From positions 973,421-1,037,420 of the forward strand of contig NZ_BMES01000002.1 of the NCBI RefSeq assembly GCF_014636935.1: a stretch of DNA of 64,000 bases, given 5' to 3'. This stretch comes from Alsobacter metallidurans (lineage in GTDB: Bacteria > Pseudomonadota > Alphaproteobacteria > Rhizobiales > Beijerinckiaceae). The translations under genes were made by a program, and so were the position numbers. Numbering within the stretch: position 1 is the first letter of the stretch; the number at the start of each line of letters is the position of its first letter. Below are positions 40,659 through 49,500 of the stretch, in pieces. The notes beneath the pieces are model-generated. The model made no database searches and was not told the origin of the DNA. It worked only from the letters and a program-made list of their open reading frames with translations.

Positions 40659-42488
40659 TTGTTGAGTCTTGCAGCGCTCTGGGAACGCGCCAATGCGAAT
40701 CCATCGTCCGATTTCCTTTGCGGCCTGACGCGCAAGCTGTCGTTCGGCGATTTTTCGCATCTCCTCGGCCGGTTGCTGAAAATCTTCGACGCGCACGGGG
40801 TATCGTCGGGCGATCGTGTCATGATCCTGACCTCCAACGAGGAGCTTGCCGTCGTGGCTTTCACGGCGGCGCTCTTGGACGGTGTCGTTCCGGTTATGCT
40901 GACGCACGACACCGCGGAGCTCCGAGCCCAGGCGGTTGGTCACTCGGTCGAGCCGAAGCTCGTGATCTGCGACCTAGTCCGCCAACAACAGTCTTGGACC
41001 GAGGCTCACCCGGTTACATTCGCCGGGTCGCCGGCTGAGGCGCCGCAGAAGAGCTGGCGCCTATTCGGGTCAGGCAAAGTCGAGGATGCGGCGCGACGAC
41101 TTGGCCTCGATCTGCCGCTCCAGGGACGAGAGCCGCGCCTGCCCGAAGCGTTGGACGAGATCGCCTATATCCTTTTCACGTCCGGCACGACGCAGTCGCC
41201 CAGCGGAGTCATGCTGAGCCGACGCAATCTCCTGGCCAATCTGGCAACGCTGTCACGTCTCTTTGCCTATGATCCCAGCTCGAGGATCTTCAACGACATG
41301 GTCCTCGCCCACGGCGATGGCTTGGTGCAGGGACCGATGCTCGCGCTGGCGAATGGCTGCGCGCTGATCCGGTCGGGCGGGTTCACGGTTCCGGGGTTGG
41401 AGAACTGGCTCAACCGGGTACGGCAGGAACGCGCCAGTCACGTCATCACAGTTCCGGCTGTCTGGTCCTTGATCGACCGCTACGCGCAGCACAACGACTA
41501 CTTTGACGCCCCCGAATGCAAGGGACTGCTTTCCGTTGCGGCCCGGCTCGATCCCGCCCTCTGGCTCCGTCTCGAAACGCGGTTCGGCAGGCCCGTTTTC
41601 AACCAGTATGGTCTCACCGAAACTGTGGCGAGCGCGCTTTACGCCGGACCACAGGCGGAAATGGGCGCATTTGGAACAATCGGCCGCCCGGTCGACTGCG
41701 ACGCCCGCATAGCGCCGTTGCCGGGCGGCGCGGCCGCTGATGGCTCGGGAGAGTTGCAGCTTCGCGGCGACAATGTTTTTCCCGGCTACTGGCGGGATGC
41801 TGCTCGCACCGCCGCGACGTTCACGCCGGACGGCTGGATGCGCACCGGCGACTTGGCGGTCCAAGGCCCGGAACAATCCTTCGACATCGTCGGGCGAATT
41901 AAAACCGTGATCATGTCTGGTGGTTTCTTGATCCGGCCGGACGAAATCGACGAGGCGATGCTCGCGCACGAGAACGTCATCGAGTCGGCGACGGTGGCCC
42001 TGCCGGACGAAACCTTTGGAGAAGTTCCGGTGACGGCCGTTGTGATTGAAGGATCGATCAACGAGGCGACGCTCACGTCTCACGCGCGCGCCAATCTGGA
42101 GCCGCTGAAGGTCCCCAAACGGATCCTCGCGTTGCCCGCGATCCCGCGTGGCGACGCTGGCAAGCCGAACCTGGGGCTGCTGCGCGAGGCGATTGCGGCA
42201 TCGCTCGCGCAAGAAGGAAAGCAGTCAGACGGAGACGGCCGGACCACCGGGGCTGCCGCCCTCGCCACGCAGGTTCTCGGCCTCGCCGCGGAAGTGTTTC
42301 GCGTCGAACCGACATCGTTGAGCACGACTTCAACTCCGGCGTCGGTCGCCGCGTGGGATAGTTTTTCGCAATTGTCGCTCGTCTTTGCTGCGGAAGAGCG
42401 GTTCAAGATCAGGATTCCAGCTGCGCGCGTCGCTGGCCTCCGCAGCCTGGCAGATCTTGTGCAACTCGTTTCAGAGTCGAAGCGGTGA
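40659..42488 (+). CDS. Adenylate-forming ligase fused to acyl/peptidyl-carrier domain (DltA-DltC-like)
   Basis: A 609-aa protein with a TTG start (GGAG 8 bp upstream). The ANL domain (about 1-520) shows P-loop FTSGTTQSPSGV at 173-184, NQYGLTET, MRTGDLA, the hinge region DIVGRIKTVIMSGG and the C-terminal Lys in GDAGKPNLG. The P-loop departs from TSGTTGxPKG: Gln and Ser replace Gly and Lys. The last 75 residues are a carrier domain whose phosphopantetheine Ser568 is in AWDSFSQLSLV. One chain thus activates an acid and holds it as a thioester, as DltA and DltC do separately. The substrate is unknown. The stop overlaps the next GTG start. Confidence 0.87.
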   Translation: MLSLAALWERANANPSSDFLCGLTRKLSFGDFSHLLGRLLKIFDAHGVSSGDRVMILTSNEELAVVAFTAALLDGVVPVMLTHDTAELRAQAVGHSVEPKLVICDLVRQQQSWTEAHPVTFAGSPAEAPQKSWRLFGSGKVEDAARRLGLDLPLQGREPRLPEALDEIAYILFTSGTTQSPSGVMLSRRNLLANLATLSRLFAYDPSSRIFNDMVLAHGDGLVQGPMLALANGCALIRSGGFTVPGLENWLNRVRQERASHVITVPAVWSLIDRYAQHNDYFDAPECKGLLSVAARLDPALWLRLETRFGRPVFNQYGLTETVASALYAGPQAEMGAFGTIGRPVDCDARIAPLPGGAAADGSGELQLRGDNVFPGYWRDAARTAATFTPDGWMRTGDLAVQGPEQSFDIVGRIKTVIMSGGFLIRPDEIDEAMLAHENVIESATVALPDETFGEVPVTAVVIEGSINEATLTSHARANLEPLKVPKRILALPAIPRGDAGKPNLGLLREAIAASLAQEGKQSDGDGRTTGAAALATQVLGLAAEVFRVEPTSLSTTSTPASVAAWDSFSQLSLVFAAEERFKIRIPAARVAGLRSLADLVQLVSESKR

Positions 42489-43327
42489 CCACAAGACAGC
42501 TAGGCGTGATCTGGGCGTTCGCGGGGCTGTTGTCCGTCGCCATCCTCATGAGCTGCGCGGCGCTGGGACGTGCGGCCGCTGCTCGTCCTCCCGAGACCGG
42601 AAGCGCGGCCGTGGTGGCCATCGGCTCGTCGCTTCTCCGCTACAGCATCCCGCCGCGCGGCTCAGCGCAACAGTCGTTGTTGGGCGATGGCGCGGAGCAT
42701 GTTCGGCTTGCTCTGGATCAGATCACCGAAACGGAGCAGATGGAGTTGCTCGGCAAAGCTCTGAGCAGCCGCGCCAAGACGATCCTTCTTGAAGTGAACC
42801 CGCTCGTTTTCGACTTCCGTGACCAAACGCCCGAACGTCACGCCAGCAGGTCGCTCAGCGAGCGACTGGGCGCTTGGCAGAGACGGCTTGGCGAGTGGGT
42901 GCGCAGCGGACTGAAAAACCTGTTGGGAGCGACGCAAACACCGCTCGCCCTCACGGAAGCGCCCAGCCTCAATCAGCCGAACCGGATCAGCAGCGCCAAA
43001 CTGGCGGCCTTGTATCCGCTCTCCTTGCATAGACCTCGCGAGGAGGGAACGCTGCAGACGATGATCGCGCAAGCCAAGCGTCAAGGCGCAACCATCGTGC
43101 TGATTTGTCCGCCGCGTTCGCAAACAGCGGCAGAATTCATGGGTCCGATCGCAGCCGAGACCCTCCGCGCGCACATTCAGGCAACCGCCGACCGGCTCGG
43201 GCTGCCCCTGTTTGCTCCAGCCTTCGCTTGGCCCGACACCTATTTCATCGATCAAGGCCACATGAACTGGCAAGGGCGACGCAAGTTCATGGGAGAACTG
43301 GCGAACTGGTGGGCGCGCCGCGGGTGA
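42485..43327 (+). CDS. Membrane-anchored SGNH-like protein (DltD/AlgX-like)
   Basis: A 280-aa protein with an N-terminal TM helix (about 7-29) and a periplasmic domain. The SGNH elements are AIGSSLLRYSI (Ser48/Ser49) and DQGHMNWQG (Asp256, His259), the Asp-x-x-His of SGNH hydrolases and of DltD. No block II or III is obvious. GTG start in the ligase stop; the stop overlaps the MBOAT GTG. In dlt and alginate systems such proteins make the final acyl transfer to the extracellular polymer. That role is inferred here. Confidence 0.8.
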   Translation: MTTRQLGVIWAFAGLLSVAILMSCAALGRAAAARPPETGSAAVVAIGSSLLRYSIPPRGSAQQSLLGDGAEHVRLALDQITETEQMELLGKALSSRAKTILLEVNPLVFDFRDQTPERHASRSLSERLGAWQRRLGEWVRSGLKNLLGATQTPLALTEAPSLNQPNRISSAKLAALYPLSLHRPREEGTLQTMIAQAKRQGATIVLICPPRSQTAAEFMGPIAAETLRAHIQATADRLGLPLFAPAFAWPDTYFIDQGHMNWQGRRKFMGELANWWARRG

Positions 43328-44415
43328 ACACGAACGTCGCCCTGCTGATCCTCGCATCCCTGCTTGCGACGCCCCTCGCCTGGCTTCTGCCAAGGCGATG
43401 GGGGCTGGACGCCGTTGTCGCCGTGACGGCGCTCACCTTGGCGCTCTTGTCGCCGTTCTCAGCGCTGTGGATGACGGCCGCGATCGCCAGCGCAGCCTTG
43501 GCGATGAAGCTCGGCGACGCCTTTTCGCGACGTGGCCTGTTCGCGTCGCTGGGGGCCGCGGGGCTGCTGGCGGCGCTCGTCTTGTCGCGCTCGCGCGTGG
43601 ACGTCCTATGGATTGGCGGGGCCTATTTTACCCTGCGCATTCTCCATGTCCTTTTCGATTGGTGGATGGGCCGACTGGCGGCGCCAGGCGTCGCGCGGCT
43701 CGTTCGATACAACTTCTTTCTGCCCGTATTGGCGACCGGACCGATCAACCGCATTCAGCACTTCGAACGCCAAAGCGAGCGGAGACGGTGGGATCCTTCG
43801 GCCTTTTACACAGGGGCCGAGCGTGCTCTTTTTGGGCTGGCGCAGGCCACCGTTCTGGGAGTCTGGTTGATCTCCCATGTGGAGCGCGCCGTGGCCGGGG
43901 CCACAAGGGAATGGCCTCCGTTCTTGCAGGATTGGTCCGTATCGGTCATCGATTGGATCCAACTCTATCTCAATTTCGCGGGGCTCAGCTCGGTCGCACT
44001 TGGCCTGTCTCTGATGATGGGGCTCAGGCTCGAAGAAAACTTCAATAGCCCTTGGACCGCGACCAATCTCATCGCCTTCTGGACGCGATGGCACATGACC
44101 CTCTCCTTCTGGTGCCGCGATTATGTTTTCAACCCGGTAACAGCGCTCACACGGTCGCCGCTTGCAGGCTTGGCGGCGGCCATGCTGGCGATCGCGCTCT
44201 GGCACGAGATCTCAACCTACTATCTGTTCTGGGCGTTGTGGCAGGTCACCGGTATCGTCATCACCCGTGGCTGGCGCACATGGTCGGCGAACCGGCATCC
44301 TGATTTGCCGACAGCGACGCTGTGGTCCCGTATTCTCGGTCCCATCGCGGTTCTCGGGTGGCTGTCGCTGGCCCGACCGACTCTCGCTCATGTTTTTGGG
44401 ATCGCGCCGCTATGA
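43324..44415 (+). CDS. MBOAT-family membrane acyltransferase (DltB-like)
   Basis: A 363-aa polytopic protein with about nine hydrophobic segments. The MBOAT core is FWTRWHMTLSFWCRDYVFNP with His257 and, further on, LWHEISTYYLFWALWQ with the invariant His294. It is shorter than DltB or AlgI (about 400-500 aa), with loss at the N-terminal side. GTG start in the SGNH stop. DltB-type proteins move an acyl group from the cytosolic carrier across the membrane; the carrier domain of the ligase is the expected donor. Its stop overlaps the microprotein start. Confidence 0.9.
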   Translation: MNTNVALLILASLLATPLAWLLPRRWGLDAVVAVTALTLALLSPFSALWMTAAIASAALAMKLGDAFSRRGLFASLGAAGLLAALVLSRSRVDVLWIGGAYFTLRILHVLFDWWMGRLAAPGVARLVRYNFFLPVLATGPINRIQHFERQSERRRWDPSAFYTGAERALFGLAQATVLGVWLISHVERAVAGATREWPPFLQDWSVSVIDWIQLYLNFAGLSSVALGLSLMMGLRLEENFNSPWTATNLIAFWTRWHMTLSFWCRDYVFNPVTALTRSPLAGLAAAMLAIALWHEISTYYLFWALWQVTGIVITRGWRTWSANRHPDLPTATLWSRILGPIAVLGWLSLARPTLAHVFGIAPL

Positions 44416-44564
44416 CGCCGCTGACCCTGTTGCTTCAGCGCCACCTCCCGCGACGTTTCGTAGGCGTGACCTTGTTCATCATCTACACCCTGGTGGCGGT
44501 GGCGTGCTTGATCACGATCGGCCTGCCGACCGACCGCTCCTACTACGTCGACGTAGGGCGTTAG
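44412..44564 (+). CDS. Single-TM microprotein with Tyr-containing tail (DltX-like)
   Basis: A 50-aa protein whose ATG lies in the MBOAT stop codon, so it is translated with it. Basic N-terminus (QRHLPRR, residues 9-15), one TM helix (about 16-38, FVGVTLFIIYTLVAVACLI), then a short acidic tail with Tyr44 and Tyr45 (PTDRSYYVDVGR). Basic residues inside predict the tail in the periplasm. Gram-positive dlt operons encode a microprotein of the same size and topology, DltX, whose C-terminal Tyr motif is needed for acyl transfer. Homology is not proven by sequence; the topology, size and operon position are the argument. Confidence 0.7.
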   Translation: MTPLTLLLQRHLPRRFVGVTLFIIYTLVAVACLITIGLPTDRSYYVDVGR

Positions 44565-44879
44565 CTGTGGTCCCGCTACGTTCTTTTTGCCGCCACGATC
44601 CGCATAAGCGATGGAGAGACAGTCGCTGAAGGCTCCTCACCAAAAAGGCGAACACCGCGGCAACTTGATAAAATCGTTATTTCGAATATATGATTTGTTG
44701 TGACGGATGAAGCGTGGAAGGCGGGCGGCCTGAATTTGGAAACGCCACGCGAATTGCTGGCGTGGCGAAAACGCCGAAACCTTTCAAGCCAAGCTTGCGC
44801 TCGCCATGCTCGGGACCGGCAAGCTCAGCGACATTCACCAGGAGGCGGCGCGAGCGGCCTCCCCATCAGGAGATCGAAC
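44565..44879. other. Intergenic region with BigR-type promoter and possible gene remnant
   Basis: A 315-bp gap. The promoter and operator at 44665-44694 occupy its middle. Downstream, two frames stay open up to the DUF2892 gene: one in frame with it, the other (about 44733-44883) ending in its start codon with a short ATG frame at 44804. Neither is recognisable, so this may be a leader or a decayed gene. I see no terminator for the dlt-like operon. Confidence 0.5.
44665..44694 (+). promoter_or_regulatory. Sigma-70 promoter with BigR/SqrR-type operator, upstream of DUF2892
   Basis: TTGATA (44665-44670) and TATGAT (44689-44694) are 18 bp apart, close to consensus. The motif TTCGAATATATG (44681-44692) overlaps the -10 and is repeated exactly at 45450-45461 in the ArsR/HlyD divergent region. 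Repeated operators over the -10 imply that one repressor controls both units. Confidence 0.65.
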
Positions 44880-45083
44880 ATGACGATTGACCGCGCCGTT
44901 CTGGTTTTCGCCGGGTGCATGGTCCTGCTGTCCGCAGGGCTCGTGTATTGGGTCTCATCCTGGTTCTTGCTGCTCACGGCCTTTATCGGCCTGAACCTGA
45001 TCCAGTCCGCGTTCACGGGCTTCTGCCCGGCCGCCCTGGTGTTCAAGGGGCTTGGCTGCCGCGTCGGCGAAGCGTTCCGCTGA
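44880..45083 (+). CDS. DUF2892 small membrane protein
   Basis: A 67-aa protein with two TM segments (about 5-22 and 26-45). AFTGFCPAALVFKGLGCR is the DUF2892 signature, with both cysteines kept. AGGAG lies 8 bp before the ATG; a longer in-frame start 180 bp upstream adds unconserved sequence and is rejected. DUF2892 is found alone or fused to rhodanese (YgaP) in sulfur-handling loci, where it may pass thiocyanate or sulfane sulfur across the membrane. It faces the repressor gene with a 5-bp gap. Confidence 0.88.
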   Translation: MTIDRAVLVFAGCMVLLSAGLVYWVSSWFLLLTAFIGLNLIQSAFTGFCPAALVFKGLGCRVGEAFR

Positions 45084-45088
45084 TCCCT

Positions 45089-45430
45089 TCAGGCGTCGGC
45101 TTTCGCTTTGCCGGCCTGCTGAGTGGCCGGCGCAGGGCAGAACGTGGCCTGCAGGACTTCCATGACGCTGATCACGCGCATGTCCGCCAGCGAATACCAG
45201 ATCGTCTGGCCGTCACGCCGGGTCTTCACCAGGCCGTCCTTGCGCAGCAGCGCGAGATGTTGGGACACTACGCTCTGGCGCACGCCCAGCAGCTCGGCCA
45301 GTTCGCCGACGGACGCCTCCTGCCCGGTGATCGAGCACAGGATGCGCAGCCGCACCGGGCTCGCCAGGGATTTCAGGAACTCGCTGGCTTCGTCGGCCGC
45401 GGCGGACAGGATGTCGACATCGATGTTCAT
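45089..45430 (-). CDS. ArsR-family persulfide sensor, BigR/SqrR-like
   Basis: A 113-aa winged-helix repressor: SLASPVRLRILCSI, then GELAELLGVRQSVVSQHLALL and the wing LVKTRRDGQTIWYS. It has only two cysteines, Cys32 and Cys98, 66 residues apart. This is the spacing of the disulfide/tetrasulfide-forming pair in SqrR and BigR, which release DNA when exposed to persulfides. Metal-binding residues of ArsR/SmtB are absent. It is divergent from the RND adaptor gene and close to DUF2892; the TTCGAATATATG motif in its own promoter fits autorepression. Confidence 0.87.
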   Translation of the reverse strand: MNIDVDILSAAADEASEFLKSLASPVRLRILCSITGQEASVGELAELLGVRQSVVSQHLALLRKDGLVKTRRDGQTIWYSLADMRVISVMEVLQATFCPAPATQQAGKAKADA

Positions 45431-45432
45431 GC

Positions 45433-45465
45433 TTGTACATTTGCGGACATTCGAATATATGTCAA
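45433..45465. promoter_or_regulatory. Divergent promoter/operator of arsR and the RND pump
   Basis: Plus strand: TTGTAC (45433-45438), 17 bp, TATATG (45456-45461). Minus strand: a perfect TTGACA -35 at 45460-45465. The operator TTCGAATATATG (45450-45461) covers the plus -10 and touches the minus -35, so one bound repressor can block both directions. An identical copy lies at 44681. Confidence 0.65.
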
Positions 45466-45543
45466 CCGGAGGCGGAGCCGCTTGGGCGGCGCGCTGATTT
45501 AGCCGAACACGGCGGTCCGCTGGATCGCCACAGGAGACGCCCC

Positions 45544-46533
45544 ATGCGGATGGCCCTCGCCCCCGTAGCGCTTTCGCTCGCCTTGCTGACGCTTGCGCCC
45601 GCCGCGCAGGCGGGCGAGTTCATCGTCCAGCGATCGACCGTGCAGGACATGAAGGCCGTATTCGGCCAAGTGCAGAGCCGCGACACGGTTTCGGCGCGGG
45701 CCCGTCTTGGTGGCGTGCTGATCTCCCGCACCGTCGAGGAAGGCAGCGCCGTGAAGGCCGGCGAGGTCATCGCAACCGTGGGCGACGAAAAGCTCGCCCT
45801 GCAGGCGCAGGCCATCGACGCGCGCATCAAGGCTTTGGAGGCCCAACTCGCGAACGCCCGCTCGGATCTGGAGCGCTCCCAGGCGCTGATCGCGCGCGGG
45901 GTTGAGACCCAGAGCCGGCTCGACCAACTGCGCACCGCCGCCAACGTGCTGACCAACCAGATCGAGGCCGCCAGGGCCGACCGCGCCGTAATCGCCCAGC
46001 AGACCGCTGAGGGCCAGGTCCTCGCCCCTAAAGATGGCCGCGTGCTCACCGTTCCGGCTGCGCCGGGCGGCGTCGTGATGCCCGGCGAGACGGTCGCCCG
46101 CATCGCGGCGGGCGGCTACTTCCTGCGCGTCGCTCTGCCGGAGCGGCACGCGGCGCGCATCAAGGTGGGCGATGTGGTGAGCGTCGGCGAGCGTGGACCG
46201 GGAGTCCCGGATCAGGGGCTCGCCTGGCGTCAGGGCCGGATCGTCAAGGTTTATCCCGAGCTCGACGGTGGGCGCGTCATCGCGGACGCGGAGGTCGAGG
46301 GCCTGGGCGACTACTTCGTCGGCGAGCGAGTCGCGGTGTGGATCGCGGTTGCCGAAAGGCAGGCGATCATAGTCCCGGTCGCGGCCGTGCGTTCACGGGC
46401 AGGGATCGACTATGTCCGGGTGATGGAGGGCGCCGACGCTCTCGATGTTCCGGTGATCATCAGGCCTCTGGCCGACGCCCGCGTCGAGATCCTGTCCGGC
46501 CTGCGCGCCGGCGACAAGGTTCTGACGCCATGA
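45544..46533 (+). CDS. RND efflux periplasmic adaptor protein (HlyD/AcrA-like)
   Basis: A 329-aa exported adaptor. Signal peptide MRMALAPVALSLALLTLAPA with cleavage after AQA, no lipobox. Then a lipoyl half (VLISRTVEEGSAVKAGEVIA), a helical hairpin about 80-140, the second lipoyl half (LAPKDGRVLTVPAAPGGVV) and a beta-barrel domain. It links the inner-membrane pump to an outer-membrane channel, for which there is no gene here. The stop overlaps the pump start by 4 bp. Confidence 0.93.
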   Translation: MRMALAPVALSLALLTLAPAAQAGEFIVQRSTVQDMKAVFGQVQSRDTVSARARLGGVLISRTVEEGSAVKAGEVIATVGDEKLALQAQAIDARIKALEAQLANARSDLERSQALIARGVETQSRLDQLRTAANVLTNQIEAARADRAVIAQQTAEGQVLAPKDGRVLTVPAAPGGVVMPGETVARIAAGGYFLRVALPERHAARIKVGDVVSVGERGPGVPDQGLAWRQGRIVKVYPELDGGRVIADAEVEGLGDYFVGERVAVWIAVAERQAIIVPVAAVRSRAGIDYVRVMEGADALDVPVIIRPLADARVEILSGLRAGDKVLTP

Positions 46534-49500
46534 GCCCGCCGCCCGCCAGTCCGCATCGCCTCGGCGCCGCCGGCGCATTGACGCGGTTCTTTATCCGCTC
46601 GCCGCTGACGCCGCTGGTCCTGCTCGCGTCTTTTGCGCTCGGGCTCGTGGCTCTCGTCACGCTTCCGCGCGAGGAGGAGCCGCAGATCTCCGTGCCCATG
46701 GTGGACATCCTGGTACGGGCCGACGGCCTCAAGGCCGAGGACGCCGCCAAGCTGGTGACCGAGCCGCTGGAGACCATCGTCAAGAGCATCAACGGCGTCG
46801 AGCACGTCTACTCGCAGACCAAGGACGACGCCGTGATGGTGACGGCCCGGTTCCTGGTCGGCACGAGTTCCGACACCGCCGTGCTGCGCGTGCACGAGAA
46901 GGTCCGCGCCAACATTGACCGGATCCCCGTCGGCATTCCCGAGCCGCAGATCATCGGCCGCGGCATCGACGACGTCGCCATCGTGGTGCTCACTCTGACG
47001 CCCAAAGCCGAGGCGGCGTCGCGCTGGGACGCCAACGGGTTGACCCGCGTCGCCCGCGAATTGCGCGCATCCCTGGCCAAGCTGGAGGACGTCGGCCTCA
47101 CTTACATCGTCGGCGAGCAGCCGGAGGAAATCAGGGTCGAGCCGAACCCGGAGGCCCTGGCCCGCACCGGCGTCACCCTGCAGCAGCTCGCCGCCAAGCT
47201 GGAGGGCGCCAACCGGTCGTTCCAAGCCGGCCAGGTGCGCGTCGATGGCCGCCAGCTGTCGCTCGTCGCCGGCCAAACACTGCAGAGCTTCGAGGAAATC
47301 GGCAACCTGCTGGTCACGACGCGCGACGAGCGGCCCGTCTATGTCCGCGACGTGGCGACGATCACGCTCGCGACCCAACCGGCCGAAGCCCTCACGTCGA
47401 GCCTCGTCCGCGAGGACAAGGCCACGTCCGGCTTCGTGCAGACGCCGGCCGTGTCGATCGCGGTCGCCAAGCGCGCGGGCGCCAACGCGGTGGTGATTTC
47501 CGAGCGGATCGTCGAGAGCGTCGCGCGCCTGAAGGGCGGCCTCATCCCTGCCGATCTCGACGCGACGGTCACCCGCAACTACGGCGAAACCGCCAACGAG
47601 AAAGCTAATGAGCTCCTGTTCCACCTGGGGCTCGCGACGGTCTCGATCGTGCTGCTGATCGCGATTTCGATCGGGTGGCGCGAAGCCATTGTGGTCGCCG
47701 TCGTGATCCCGACCACGATCCTGCTGACGCTCTTCGCAGCGCGGATCATGGGCTATACCCTCAACCGCGTCAGCCTGTTCGCGCTCATCTTCTCTATCGG
47801 CATCCTGGTCGACGACGCTATCGTGGTGATCGAGAACATCTCACGGCACTGGGCCATGCGGGACGGACGCAAGCCGACGCAGGCCGCTGTGGACGCGGTG
47901 GCGGAGGTCGGCAATCCCACCATCGTGGCGACCCTCACGGTCGTGGCGGCGCTGCTGCCCATGCTCTTCGTCTCGGGCATGATCGGCCCCTATATGAGCC
48001 CGATCCCGGCGAACGCCTCGGCCGCGATGGTGTTCTCGTTCTTTGTCGCCGTCATTCTCACGCCTTGGCTGATGCTCAAGATCGCCAGCAGGGCCTTCGC
48101 AAGCGGCGCGCCGCATGTGCCGGAGGTCCGCAATGGGCATGCCGGGATCGGCGCGCTGGGGCGCGCCTATCTGCGTGTCGCCAAGCCCCTGCTCGCCTCG
48201 AAGGCCCGCGCGTGGGTGTTCCTAGCCCTGGTGGGCTTCGCCACGATCGGCTCGCTGGCGCTGTTCGCCACGAAGCACGTCACCGTCAAGCTGCTGCCCT
48301 TTGACAACAAGTCGGAACTGCAGGTGATCGTCGACCTGCCGGAGGGCTCCTCGGTCGAGGACACCCACCGGACCCTGCAGGCAATCGCCCAGCGCCTCTC
48401 GGACGTGCCGGAGATCACCGCGTTCCAGACTTATGCGGGCACGGCTGCGCCGTTCAACTTCAACGGCCTCGTGCGCCACTACGCCCTGCGGGTTTCGCCG
48501 GAGCTTGGAGACGTTCAGGTCAACCTCACGCCCAAGGAGGCGCGCGGGCGCACAAGCCACGCCATCGCGCTGGAGCTGCGTCGCCGCCTCATCGACCTTC
48601 CGGTTCCAGCGGAGACCTCCGTCAAGGTTGTGGAGCCGCCGCCCGGCCCGCCCGTCCTGGCGACGCTGCTGGCCGAGATCTATGGTCCCGACCCCGAAAC
48701 CCGCCGCGCCGTCGCGGCCAGGGTGCGCGCAGCCTTCGCGAGCGTGCCCTTCATCGTGGACGTGGACGACAGCTACGGCCATCCGGCTCCGCGCATCCGC
48801 GTCGCCATTGACCAGGACAATCTTGAATTCCATGGCGTCGAGCAGCGCGACGTTTACGACACGCTGCGCGCCTTGCACGGCGGCGCCACCGTGGGCTATT
48901 CGCACCGCGGCGGCGGACGCCCGCCCATCCCGATCCGGCTGGAGCTCTCCAAGGAGCATCGCGTGCTGGACGAGCGCGCGTTGTCGACCCCCGTCCCGGC
49001 CAACCTGCTGCCCGGCAATCGCACCGTCGTGGAACTTGGCGATGTCGTGAGCCTGCGGCGGGAAGCCGCCTCGTTCCCGATCTTCCGCCACAACGGCCGC
49101 GCCGCCGAGATGGTGACGGCCGAGCTGGCCGGCGCCTTCGAGGCGCCGATCTACGGCATGCTGGCCGTCAACGACGCGCTAGCAAAAATGGATTGGGGCG
49201 CCCTGCCCCGGCCTGAGATCGCCCTCCACGGCCAGCCCTTAGACGAGAGCAAGCCGACGCTGCTGTGGGACGGCGAGTGGGAGGTCACCTGGGTGACGTT
49301 CCGCGACATGGGCGGCGCCTTCATGGTGGCGCTGCTGGGGATTTACATCCTGGTGGTGGCCCAGTTCGGCTCGTTCAAGCTGCCGCTGGTCATCCTCACG
49401 CCAATCCCGCTCACCTTCATCGGCATCATGCTGGGCCACTGGCTCTTCAACGCCGCCTTCACAGCCACCTCGATGATCGGCTTCATTGCGCTGGCCGGCA

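Noticed and set aside
44700-44879. N-terminal extension of the DUF2892 protein
   Set aside because: No conserved sequence, starts near the promoter -10, and a better start with AGGAG spacing exists at 44880.
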